Part shown: positions 1-6,816 of the stretch, piece after piece
Position numbering within the stretch: the stretch's first letter is position 1
How the letters are laid out: the number at the start of each line of letters is the position of its first letter
NCBI GenBank assembly: GCA_027858635.1
Contig: JAQICG010000161.1
Location: 1-9,831, forward strand
Source of the DNA: Gammaproteobacteria bacterium
GTDB lineage: Bacteria > Pseudomonadota > Gammaproteobacteria > SZUA-229
Length of the DNA stretch: 9,831 nt
Direction: 5' to 3'
Made by a program: the position numbers and the translations under genes
Notes under the pieces: generated by a model
Told to the model about the DNA's origin: nothing
Seen by the model: only the letters and a program-made list of their open reading frames with translations
The model's database searches: none

Positions 1-638
1 GGCGTGAGTATGTAACGCCCGACGATGGCCTGATCAGAAGGTGCTTCGGCAGGTGAAGGTTTTTCAATAATCTCATCGACCCGTGACAGACCGTCACTAA
101 TTATCGGCCCGGCCACCATGCCGTAATGATTACTCTCGGAGATATTAATGGTCTGTGTGCCAATCACCGAACACTGGCACTCATCATAAACATTCATCAT
201 TTGCTGGGTGCAGTTATCGCCTTCACTGTCGATCAGATCATCGGGCAGAATCACCACAAACGGTTCATTACCCACTACAGGTTCGGCGCAGAGGACAGCG
301 TGTCCGAGCCCCAGCGCTTCAGCCTGGCGAATAAAGACACAATTGACCCCCTCGGGCACAGTGTCTTTGACAATTTTTAATAATTCCGTTTTATTACGAA
401 GGGCTAATTCACTTTCCAGTTCATAGGCCTTATCAAAATGATCAATGATAGAGTTTTTAGCACGCCCCAGCACGAAAATCAGCGTATCAATCCCTGCTTT
501 CTCGGCCTCTTCCGCCGCATATTGAATCAGTGGCTTGTCAACAATGGTGAGCATCTCTTTGGCAACCGCTTTGGTTGCTGGTAAAAATCGGGTGCCCAGT
601 CCGGCAACAGGGAATACGGCTTTTCTTATAGTTGTCAT
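1..638 (-). CDS. galU: UTP--glucose-1-phosphate uridylyltransferase, partial (C-terminus beyond window)
   Basis: GalU makes UDP-glucose from UTP and glucose-1-phosphate in the cytoplasm, feeding LPS, capsule and other glycan synthesis. Reading left from ATG at 638-636, the frame stays open to the window edge (212 codons). The N-terminal nucleotide-binding signature GLGTRFLPATK is at about residues 13-23. Further family blocks follow: KEMLTIVDKPLIQY, GLGHAVLCAEPVVG, FVVILPDDL, and EKPSPAEAPSDQAIVGRYIL near the edge. The start is supported by a GGAGAG ribosome binding site about 4 bases upstream. The usual (I/M)PKEMLP stretch reads VAKEMLT, so two prolines common in the family are replaced. About 70-80 C-terminal residues should lie outside the window. 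It is divergent from fdxA, with 123 bp between the two starts. Family assignment is secure. The neighbouring sugar pathway genes cannot be seen. Confidence 0.95.
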   Translation of the reverse strand, partial: MTTIRKAVFPVAGLGTRFLPATKAVAKEMLTIVDKPLIQYAAEEAEKAGIDTLIFVLGRAKNSIIDHFDKAYELESELALRNKTELLKIVKDTVPEGVNCVFIRQAEALGLGHAVLCAEPVVGNEPFVVILPDDLIDSEGDNCTQQMMNVYDECQCSVIGTQTINISESNHYGMVAGPIISDGLSRVDEIIEKPSPAEAPSDQAIVGRYILT

Positions 639-692
639 TATCTCTCCATGCAGTCATTCAAAAATTCGCATTGATTTTAAACTATCTATAGC

Positions 693-721
693 CACCTGTG
701 CAGCATTCACTGTGCTAGTAT
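693..721 (+). promoter_or_regulatory. Possible sigma70-type promoter of fdxA
   Basis: TAGTAT at 716-721 resembles a -10 box and has an extended TG one base before it (TGC at 713-715). No good -35 hexamer is present about 17 bases upstream, so this would be an extended -10 promoter. It would start transcription about 30 bases before the fdxA ATG. Call by eye only. Confidence 0.3.
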
Positions 722-761
722 TTCGCCTATTGTTTCATTAACCACTTTTAGGAGCCAGACC

Positions 762-1085
762 ATGACTTATGTAGTGAGTGAAAATTGCATTAAATGCAAA
801 TACACTGATTGTGTTGATGTTTGTCCGGTTGACTGTTTCCATGAGGGACCCAATTTTCTGGTAATCGATCCTGAAGAGTGTATCGACTGCACCCTGTGCG
901 AGCCTGAATGTCCGGCTGAGGCCAACTTTGCCGATGATGACCTTCCCGCAGATCAGGCTGAGTTTCTGGCACTGAACGCGGAGCTCAGCCTCGAGTGGCC
1001 GGTGATTAATGAGAGCAAGGATCCACAGGAAGACGCCGAGGAGTGGGATGGCGTTGAAGGCAAGCTTAAATATCTGGAGCGATAA
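762..1085 (+). CDS. fdxA: FdxA-type seven-iron ferredoxin ([3Fe-4S][4Fe-4S])
   Basis: Small soluble electron carrier of 107 residues, closely matching Azotobacter vinelandii ferredoxin I in length and sequence. The cysteine pattern is C9-x2-C12-x4-C17-x3-C21-P, then C25, then C40-x2-C43-x2-C46-x3-C50-P. By analogy with FdI, C9, C17 and C50 hold the [3Fe-4S] cluster and C21, C40, C43 and C46 the [4Fe-4S] cluster. C12 and C25 correspond to the extra non-ligand cysteines of that family. The C-terminal half (acidic, with WPVI and the closing EEWDGVEGKLKYLER) is the FdI-type extension that wraps the core. The start is fixed by an AGGAG site at 750-754, 7 bases before the ATG. The redox partner is unknown from this context. 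It is divergent from galU and convergent with the propeller lipoprotein, so probably monocistronic. Confidence 0.95.
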   Translation: MTYVVSENCIKCKYTDCVDVCPVDCFHEGPNFLVIDPEECIDCTLCEPECPAEANFADDDLPADQAEFLALNAELSLEWPVINESKDPQEDAEEWDGVEGKLKYLER

Positions 1086-1123
1086 GGTGCGTCCATAAGT
1101 TGATAGACAGATATTTAAAACCG

Positions 1124-1255
1124 TATTCACCGCAGATGACACAGAGAAAACCTTAATTAACTTACTTATAATTTTTTATTTTGTTACATATTTATGCAGC
1201 AAAAGTGAATATAACTTTATAAAAAAATATTTCTCTGCGCCCTCTGCGGTGAATA
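1124..1255. repeat. MITE-like element with 26-bp terminal inverted repeats
   Basis: The left arm (1124-1149) and the reverse complement of the right arm (1230-1255) agree at 23 of 26 positions. Both begin TATTCACCGCAGA and end CAGAGAAA, differing only in the middle five bases. The 80-bp interior is very AT-rich and has no open reading frame. The element lies between the convergent ends of fdxA and the propeller gene, so its long hairpin could also help end transcription from both sides. CGCAGAG-type units in such palindromes are, from memory, common as dispersed repeats in many bacterial genomes. That was not checked here. No clear target duplication flanks it. Confidence 0.6.
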
Positions 1256-1325
1256 TTTTTTCTCACCTTTCTCAATAATCCAGTACAAATTATTTATGAG
1301 GTGATAACTGCCAGCCCACCCACTT

Positions 1326-2417
1326 TTATTTAACCGCGTACAAGGCACCGTCAACGCTGTTGAAGAATACTTTGCCATTGCTGACAACGGGCGATGAAAA
1401 AATCTTGTTTTCAGTATTGTACTTCCACATCAGACTGCCATCAGATTCTTCTAATACGTAGAGATTATGGTCGGTACTGCCAATATAGACGGCACCTGAT
1501 GCGATCACGGGCGATGAAAATACCGGCCCCTGAGTGCGATACTCCCATTCACGTGTACCGGTTTCTTTGTCATAGGCATATACATAACCGTCTTTGCTGC
1601 CGACAAAAACCCGGCCGCCACTGAGGGCCGGTGAAGACAATACCTGACCTGCTGTTTTCTTACGCCAAGTCTGCTGACCGGTTTTTATATTAACCGCATA
1701 TAGATGCTTGTCATCGCTGCCGAAGTAAACATTTTCATCATCGACGGCGGGCGATGAATGTATTTTGTTGCGTAGCGGGAAGCGCCAGAACTCCTGTCCG
1801 CTTTCGGCATTCACGGCGTACATCATGCCCTTGAGCGTGCCGAAAAAAATCAGATCGTTTTTCATCGCCGGCGAACTGTAAATCACACCTTCGGCATCAA
1901 ACTGCCAGTTCTCCCGGCCGGTCTCGATATCAATCGCGTACATTTTGCCATCTTCGGCACCAACATAAACCGTGCCTTGATGAACCAGCGGTGAAGAAGA
2001 GATTGGCCCTTTAACCGGGAACTTCCAGTGCACTGCGCGCGTTTCTGCATCAACGGCATATAAGTTATTATCCCAGCTGCCGATAAACAGATAACCGTCT
2101 GCCAGCGCTACCGATGACTCGACATTGCCACCGGTTCTAAAACTCCACTTGATCTTGCCACTGTTCTGATCAAGCGCATACAGCTGTCCATCGTTACTGC
2201 CGAGATAAACATTGCTGCCATCAGTCACGGGTGAGGCATAAACCTTGTCCGCAAAATTATGTTTCCAGACCAGCTTATTCAGGGAAGTGGGGCCTAAATC
2301 GGACATCTTTCCGGTATTACTGATATCACCGCGAAACATTGCGGTACCGCCGCTACAACCGGCCAGTGAAACCGAAGCCACCAGTAATACTGAAACCCAT
2401 AATTTTTTATTAATCAT
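1326..2417 (-). CDS. Outer-membrane-type lipoprotein with 8-bladed PQQ-like (BamB-like) beta-propeller
   Basis: This 363-residue protein opens with a lipoprotein signal peptide: basic MINKK, a hydrophobic stretch at 6-19, and the lipobox LAGC with C21. The +2 residue is serine, which does not signal inner-membrane retention. The mature part has eight units of exactly 40 residues. SSP-type motifs start at 61, 101, 141, 181, 221, 261, 301 and 341. Tryptophans are at 51, 91, 131, 171, 211, 251, 291 and 331, and LY pairs at 79, 119 and every 40 thereafter to 359. The last unit stops before its Trp strand, so the segment around W51 probably closes the ring. This is the PQQ-like/COG1520 fold, also seen in BamB. 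No der or hisS neighbour is present, so it is better called BamB-like than BamB. I chose ATG at 2417 over the one at 2429 because a GGAG lies 6 bases before it. Ligand and partner are unknown. Confidence 0.85.
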   Translation of the reverse strand: MINKKLWVSVLLVASVSLAGCSGGTAMFRGDISNTGKMSDLGPTSLNKLVWKHNFADKVYASPVTDGSNVYLGSNDGQLYALDQNSGKIKWSFRTGGNVESSVALADGYLFIGSWDNNLYAVDAETRAVHWKFPVKGPISSSPLVHQGTVYVGAEDGKMYAIDIETGRENWQFDAEGVIYSSPAMKNDLIFFGTLKGMMYAVNAESGQEFWRFPLRNKIHSSPAVDDENVYFGSDDKHLYAVNIKTGQQTWRKKTAGQVLSSPALSGGRVFVGSKDGYVYAYDKETGTREWEYRTQGPVFSSPVIASGAVYIGSTDHNLYVLEESDGSLMWKYNTENKIFSSPVVSNGKVFFNSVDGALYAVK

Positions 2418-2477
2418 TCTCCACTCCATAAAAAAACACGTCGTTGCATGCGTTATTTAAAATAATATTCTCTCACT

Positions 2478-2507
2478 AAAATAGACCACTCCGATAAAAA
2501 ATGTAAG
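2478..2507 (-). promoter_or_regulatory. Possible promoter of the propeller lipoprotein gene
   Basis: On the minus strand CTTACA (2507-2502) and TATTTT (2483-2478) are 18 bases apart and each match 4 of 6 consensus positions for sigma70. This would give a leader of about 55-60 bases before the start at 2417. It lies in the 135-bp gap after alr, which has no strong terminator. The gene could equally be read from alr. Weak call. Confidence 0.25.
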
Positions 2508-2538
2508 CTTAAAGAGCGCTATCAGTGACAGGTATAAC

Positions 2539-2553
2539 ATTAGCGGTGCTAAT
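2539..2553. other. Small perfect hairpin at the end of alr
   Basis: ATTAGC (2539-2544) and GCTAAT (2548-2553) form a 6-bp stem with a 3-base loop, overlapping the last base of the alr stop codon. No T run follows on the minus strand, so it is not a convincing intrinsic terminator. It may only stabilise the 3' end. Confidence 0.35.
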
Positions 2554-3632
2554 TATAATGTCGATGATACAAAGCCTGAGCCGGCGTGACACAACAGCTC
2601 ATAGCTGATAGTGCCGGCATGTTCCGCCACCACGTCCACTGACAGCTCTTTACCCCAGAGCACGACTCGATCACCGACTTCAGCGGCTACGCCTCGCAGA
2701 TCGACGCAGAGGCTGTCCATGGAGACACGACCCAACAGAGGACAGAGGGTGTTATTAATCCAGACTGGCGTACCCGATGGGGCATGGCGCGGATAACCAT
2801 CCGCATAGCCTGCCGCCACGATGCCTGTCCTCATGGCCTGCCGGCATTGCCAGGTGCTGCCGTAACCAATCTCATCGCCCTGCTGCAGTTGCTGCACCGC
2901 AATCAGTTTCGAATCAAAATTCATCGCTGCTTTCAGATCCAAATCGGCCGCGGTTTTGGCCAGCAGGGGCGATGAGCCATATAGCATGATGCCCGGCCTC
3001 ACCCATTGCAGACGGCTCTCCGGTAGCGCCACCAATGCCGCGGAGTTAGCCATGCTGGTCTCCAGGTTGAGCTTTTCATGCATACGACCAAGGGCGGACA
3101 GTTGTTCGCGATTCTTAGCATGATCCGGCTCATCGGCATTCGCCAGATGACTCATCAGACGGATATGCCCGACCGATGTGCAAGCCCGAAGTCTCTGATA
3201 TGCAACCTCGACCATTGCCAGCGGCATCCCCAGTCGATGCATGCCGGTATCAATCTTCAGCCACACCTCCAGCTTCAGCTTCAACTCGGGACACTGCTCT
3301 AATAGTGCAATCTGGTGGGGTTGATGAACCACCGTCTGAATACTCAGTTCGGACAGTATTTTCAGCTCTTCGATATCGAAACAGCCCTGTAATACAACCA
3401 GGGGTTTGGTCACGCCTGACTGGCGCAGGGCGATGGCTTCACCGGCGGTAGCCAGGGCGAAGGCATCCGCTTGAGAGAATGCATCGGCCGCCGCCTGCAC
3501 GCCGTGACCGTAAGCATTGGCCTTGATCACAGCGATGATTTTGCTGTCGCCGGCAAGGCTTTTTACGCGTTGGAAATTATGACGGAGCGCTTCGTGATCA
3601 ATGCAGATTTGTGCGGTTCTTGTGCGCATCAT
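2553..3632 (-). CDS. alr: Alanine racemase
   Basis: PLP-dependent racemase converting L-alanine to D-alanine for peptidoglycan, cytoplasmic, 359 residues (normal length). The PLP lysine is K37 in the motif VIKANAYGHG. The KIDTGMHRLG block (K126, R133), H162 in MSHLANAD, R212 in VRPG, the second catalytic base Y257 in EIGYGSTW, and M305-D306 in GRVSMD are all present, as is Y344 in ISYELLC. The active site therefore looks complete. The C-terminus is odd: after ELLC the usual (R)RVPR-(I/V)Y ending is replaced by HAGSGFVSSTL. The other two frames do not restore the usual ending, so a simple frameshift is not evident. It starts 29 bp after dnaB, as in the dnaB-alr pair of other gammaproteobacteria. 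No clear Shine-Dalgarno precedes the start, and ATG at 3629 is an equal alternative. Confidence 0.93.
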   Translation of the reverse strand: MMRTRTAQICIDHEALRHNFQRVKSLAGDSKIIAVIKANAYGHGVQAAADAFSQADAFALATAGEAIALRQSGVTKPLVVLQGCFDIEELKILSELSIQTVVHQPHQIALLEQCPELKLKLEVWLKIDTGMHRLGMPLAMVEVAYQRLRACTSVGHIRLMSHLANADEPDHAKNREQLSALGRMHEKLNLETSMANSAALVALPESRLQWVRPGIMLYGSSPLLAKTAADLDLKAAMNFDSKLIAVQQLQQGDEIGYGSTWQCRQAMRTGIVAAGYADGYPRHAPSGTPVWINNTLCPLLGRVSMDSLCVDLRGVAAEVGDRVVLWGKELSVDVVAEHAGTISYELLCHAGSGFVSSTL

Positions 3633-3661
3633 GATCGAGGCTGTAGAGGGGGCATCAAAGC

Positions 3662-5053
3662 CTACTCAAAACCCTCATTGCTGTATTTTTCGGGTATGTG
3701 GTCATCGAAACGGGTGTATTTACCGTGGAAGGTCAGGCGCACTTTACCAATAGGACCGTTACGCTGTTTGCCGATGATGATTTCAGCCGTGCCCTTCTGC
3801 TCACTGTCTTCGTTGTAGACCTCATCACGATAGACGAAAAGAATGATGTCCGCATCCTGCTCGATCGCTCCCGACTCACGCAGATCTGACATTACCGGAC
3901 GCTTGTCCGGGCGTTGCTCGAGACTGCGATTGAGCTGAGACAGGGCGATGACCGGTACCGCCAGCTCCTTGGCCAGCGCTTTCAAACTACGCGAAATCTC
4001 GGAAATTTCAGTAGCCCGGTTCTCACTGCCGCCGGAAACCTGCATCAACTGAAGATAATCGATAACAATCAGACCCAGACCATGCTCGCGCTTGATACGC
4101 CGGGCTCTGGCGCGCACTTCACTCGGTGACATCGCCGGTGAATCGTCGATAAACAATTTGGTTTCGGAAAGCATGTGAATCGAAGAGGTGATGCGCGGCC
4201 AGTCTTCATCAGTCAGTTCACCGGTACGGATATGGTGCTGGTCGATACGCCCCAGCGAAGAGATCATACGCATCGCCAGCTGTTCGCCCGGCATCTCCAT
4301 ACTGAACACCGCTACAGACAGCTTGCCGGAAATGGCGGCTGACTCAGCAACATTCATCGCAAAAGTGGTCTTACCCATCGAAGGACGACCCGCGACAATC
4401 ACCAGATCCCCCGCCTGAAAGCCGGTGGTTTGTTTATCCAGATCGGTAAACCCCGAAGATACGCCGGAGACCGCACCTTTGGTTTCAAACAGATGATCAA
4501 TCTGCTCCACGGTTTTGGACAGAACCTGACTGATGGCTCTAACCCCAGTCTGACCGCGCACTTTCTGCTCAGCGATGGAAAATACGCTTTTCTCTGCATT
4601 TTCAAGCAGCTCGGTGGACTCTCTACCTTCGGGCCTGAAACCACTGTCGGCGATATCGGTACCGACATCAATCAACTGCCGTAATACCGAACGCTCGCGC
4701 ACGATATCGGCGTAGGCCAGAATATTCGCGGCGCTTGGCGTATCTTTGGCTAGACGTCCCACATAGGCCAGCCCTCCGGCATCTTCGAGCTCCTCATTCT
4801 GCGCCAGCCATTCGGAGAGTGTGACTACGTCAAAGGGCTGGTTTCTAGCCTCTAGTGCACCAATGGCTCTGAAAATCATCCGATGATCCTGGCGATAGAA
4901 ATCCTTTTCATAAATGCGATCGGCGATTTTCTCCCAGGCACGATTATCCAGCAATAAACCGCCTATGACGGCCTGCTCCGCCTCAATGGAATGCGGTGGC
5001 GCCTTGAGGCCATCAGGGCGTTTAGAAGTAGGAAAAGTAACGGTATCGGACAT
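3662..5053 (-). CDS. dnaB: Replicative DNA helicase
   Basis: Hexameric 5'-3' helicase that unwinds the replication fork and recruits primase, 463 residues (normal). The N-terminal all-alpha domain starts with the typical PPHSIEAEQAVIGGLLLD (19-36). A linker follows around 165-195, then the RecA-like domain. Walker A is AGRPSMGKTT (221-230, K228), SMEMP is at 251-255, and Walker B is LIVIDYLQL (328-336, D332). ALSQLNRSLEQRPDKRP is at 370-386, SDLRESGAIEQDAD at 389-402, and KQRNGPIG at 429-436. No intein or insertion is present. The start has no clear Shine-Dalgarno, but the reading frame and family N-terminus support it. It lies downstream of rplI and upstream of alr on the same strand. A hairpin resembling a terminator sits only 23 bp before the start codon. 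Confidence 0.97.
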   Translation of the reverse strand: MSDTVTFPTSKRPDGLKAPPHSIEAEQAVIGGLLLDNRAWEKIADRIYEKDFYRQDHRMIFRAIGALEARNQPFDVVTLSEWLAQNEELEDAGGLAYVGRLAKDTPSAANILAYADIVRERSVLRQLIDVGTDIADSGFRPEGRESTELLENAEKSVFSIAEQKVRGQTGVRAISQVLSKTVEQIDHLFETKGAVSGVSSGFTDLDKQTTGFQAGDLVIVAGRPSMGKTTFAMNVAESAAISGKLSVAVFSMEMPGEQLAMRMISSLGRIDQHHIRTGELTDEDWPRITSSIHMLSETKLFIDDSPAMSPSEVRARARRIKREHGLGLIVIDYLQLMQVSGGSENRATEISEISRSLKALAKELAVPVIALSQLNRSLEQRPDKRPVMSDLRESGAIEQDADIILFVYRDEVYNEDSEQKGTAEIIIGKQRNGPIGKVRLTFHGKYTRFDDHIPEKYSNEGFE

Positions 5054-5076
5054 GCGCTAATAGTGCCATAAAATCG

Positions 5077-5106
5077 AAAAAGGCTCACCTACCGGCAAGC
5101 CTTTTT
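5077..5106 (-). terminator. Bidirectional intrinsic-terminator-like hairpin before dnaB
   Basis: AAAAAGGCT (5077-5085) and AGCCTTTTT (5098-5106) form a perfect 9-bp stem with a 12-base loop. Read leftward, it ends in a run of five U residues. It lies between the 164-bp palindrome and the dnaB start, so it would stop transcripts coming from rplI, or act as an attenuator ahead of dnaB. The GC core of the stem is only about four pairs, so termination is probably incomplete. Confidence 0.55.
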
Positions 5107-5114
5107 TACAAACT

Positions 5115-5278
5115 AGGAGGCTGTCGGGTTTAGGAGGAATTGAAGCGAGGGTGTGGGAGCGTGAGCACACTATTCCCGATTTTGAGGCGCATGGTGATTC
5201 TACGCAACGAAAAATTGGGGATATTTGAGCCGCTCTCCCGCTTCCGCAGCCAATTCATCCTAAATCCGACAGCCTCCT
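5115..5278. repeat. 164-bp MITE-like palindromic element between rplI and dnaB
   Basis: The outer 28 bp (5115-5142 and 5251-5278) are inverted repeats agreeing at 26 of 28 positions, both beginning AGGAGGCTGTCGG. Homology between the two halves continues inward in looser form: GGGA-GCG and CCCGATTTT on one side, GGGAGAGCG and CCCCAATTTTT on the other. Nearly the whole unit is therefore an imperfect palindrome. It carries no gene of its own and no obvious flanking duplication. With the terminator-like hairpin and 94 bp of AT-rich sequence next to rplI, it fills the 319-bp gap between rplI and dnaB. It is probably a non-autonomous mobile element, and its transcript would fold into a long hairpin inside the operon. 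Confidence 0.65.
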
Positions 5279-5372
5279 GGATCAAGTTAATTCTAAAAAT
5301 GCCTGTTTTTGCTGATTGCAGGACAAACCGCAGCAACTCATCTGCGCAAAAACTGCTATCTTTAAAAAATAC

Positions 5373-5825
5373 TTAGTTTTCCTCACCAATAACAGTGACT
5401 TTTACCACAGCATCAACATCGGCGTGCAGATGCACGGTAATGTCATATTCCCCGGCGAGGCGAATAGGGCCTTCAGGTAGACGTACATCACGCTTAGCCA
5501 CTTCAACACCTGCTGTGGTGATTGCCTCAGCGATATCCGCATTGCCCACTGAACCAAATAAGCGACCTTCGGTACCCGATTTGGAAGAGATACTCACTTC
5601 CAGCTTGGACAGCTGATCGCGTTTGGCTTCAGCAGCAACCAGAGCATCTGCAGCGCTCTTTTCAAATTCGGCACGACGTGCTTCAACTTCGGCAACATTA
5701 GCCGGTGTAGCCACTTTCGCTTTGCCGGTTGGCAAAAGGTAATTGCGTGCAAAACCCGATTTCACATTAACTAGATCGCCCAATCCACCCAGTCGATCAA
5801 TTTTTTCAACTAAAATGACTTCCAT
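5373..5825 (-). CDS. rplI: 50S ribosomal protein L9 (bL9)
   Basis: Binds 23S rRNA at the base of the L1 stalk and helps keep reading frame. It has 150 residues, against 149 in E. coli. The N-terminal RNA-binding domain (1-50) shows MEVILVEKIDRLGGLGDLV and the signature VKSGFARNYLLP. A long charged, alanine-rich helix follows (about 42-75, EVEARRAEFEKSAADAL). The C-terminal domain (about 80-148) includes LFGSVGNADIAEAI. A site AGAGG lies 9 bases before the ATG. It is in its usual cluster, 34 bp after the DUF2232 gene, and the 319 bp that follow it contain a palindromic repeat rather than a direct junction with dnaB. Confidence 0.97.
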   Translation of the reverse strand: MEVILVEKIDRLGGLGDLVNVKSGFARNYLLPTGKAKVATPANVAEVEARRAEFEKSAADALVAAEAKRDQLSKLEVSISSKSGTEGRLFGSVGNADIAEAITTAGVEVAKRDVRLPEGPIRLAGEYDITVHLHADVDAVVKVTVIGEEN

Positions 5826-5859
5826 CGTTCATAACCTCTATAGTAAATCAGACAATCGA

Positions 5860-6753
5860 TTAAACGGTAATCAATCGCCTTCTAAAGTCTACCCAGGCAT
5901 CTGCGATTCCAAATAGAATCAGCATTGCCACCACTTCCGGCAATAAAAACATCGCCAGATAAATTAGATACAGCCAAATTTTATTCAGCTGTCTCCCCTT
6001 GAACACGGCATGCAATATTGAGATGCCCTGCGTTGCATATAACACTAGAACAATCAATAACATAGCATACCATAATGCGGAGCCTGCCAGTAATGCAACG
6101 GTGATAATCGCCAGTGCAATCATCGCTGAAATTTTACCCAGCGCCAGCACCTGAAACTCCCTGCCGAATCCGTCTGGATTCACAATTGCTGACTGCCACC
6201 ACCGGGCCAGTAACAGACTTATCAGAGTCCCCAGAAAAACGCTGCCAACCAGGAATCCAGGCATCATCATGATGACCCATTCCTGAATTTCACGCAGTGA
6301 CTCGATATCAAACTGTTCCGGTGAGCTTTCGAGCAGTTGCTGCACCATTACATCCAGCGGCTCGCGCCAGATTTCTCCCATTTCGGGAAAAAAACTGTAA
6401 AGCCCGAGGATCACCACCAGCGCCAATCCTGCCATTGCCTGCAAGCTAGCCTCCAGTGAAACTGTGCGCAACAAGCGCGCTGCAATCAACACCGGTAACC
6501 AGGCCGCCAGCACAAAATAAAGGCTCATTGATGGCGAGGCAAATATCAGGCTGGCAAACAACATGGCGCCAACTGCGGCTATTGCCGTCACTATCAGTGC
6601 CTGTCGCCCCTCTTTAACCAGAGCAACCAGCGCTATCGCTGCGGCACTTAACCAGATAGCAGGCGCGACGAGAACACCCAGCATAGCTGTTGTTGCCGCC
6701 ACTAATGCTGCCTGACTCGGGCCTTTAAGGATGAATCTAGCCAGAAATACCAT
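5860..6753 (-). CDS. DUF2232 (YybS-like) polytopic membrane protein
   Basis: A 297-residue inner-membrane protein with about eight or nine hydrophobic segments, roughly at 13-46 (two), 52-71, 76-93, 104-121, 160-182, 207-224, 226-248 and 258-282. A polar region at 123-158 (acidic, with EMGEIWREPLD) is the longest soluble part. The C-terminus GIADAWVDFRRRL matches the G-x-x-D-x-W-x-DFR pattern I associate with DUF2232 proteins. The position between rpsR and rplI is the classic place for this family in gammaproteobacteria, and B. subtilis yybS lies in a comparable cluster. Its function is not established, and nothing here points to a substrate. The start is uncertain because no strong ribosome binding site lies at the usual distance before ATG 6753. 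It follows rpsR by 63 bp, which include a hairpin. Confidence 0.85.
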   Translation of the reverse strand: MVFLARFILKGPSQAALVAATTAMLGVLVAPAIWLSAAAIALVALVKEGRQALIVTAIAAVGAMLFASLIFASPSMSLYFVLAAWLPVLIAARLLRTVSLEASLQAMAGLALVVILGLYSFFPEMGEIWREPLDVMVQQLLESSPEQFDIESLREIQEWVIMMMPGFLVGSVFLGTLISLLLARWWQSAIVNPDGFGREFQVLALGKISAMIALAIITVALLAGSALWYAMLLIVLVLYATQGISILHAVFKGRQLNKIWLYLIYLAMFLLPEVVAMLILFGIADAWVDFRRRLITV

Positions 6754-6786
6754 GTAGCTGTTGCAAGCCTCTATATAAAGACTGCA

Positions 6787-6811
6787 TCAATAACAGTTCT
6801 TCAGTTATTGA
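6787..6811 (-). other. Hairpin just after rpsR
   Basis: TCAATAAC (6787-6794) and GTTATTGA (6804-6811) make a perfect 8-bp stem with a 9-base loop, 5 bases beyond the rpsR stop on the transcript. It is AT-rich and lacks a U run, so it is more likely a 3'-end stabiliser or partial attenuator separating abundant S6/S18 mRNA from the membrane-protein gene than a full terminator. Confidence 0.4.
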
Positions 6812-6816
6812 AACAA

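Noticed and set aside
738..1142. 134-codon minus-strand open frame antisense to fdxA
   Set aside because: It lies opposite a ferredoxin with full cysteine motifs and a good ribosome binding site, has no recognisable motif, and runs into the inverted repeat.
1326..2417. Naming the propeller lipoprotein BamB
   Set aside because: Fold and lipobox fit, but unit regularity and gene context (no der or hisS) differ from typical bamB, so only BamB-like is justified.
3078..3451. Plus-strand open frames opposite alr
   Set aside because: They overlap the conserved alanine racemase on the other strand and have no family features.
5130..5336. 68-codon minus-strand frame inside the palindromic element
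   Set aside because: It arises from the palindrome itself, begins in unrelated flanking sequence and shows no domain. A transposase remnant cannot be supported from it.
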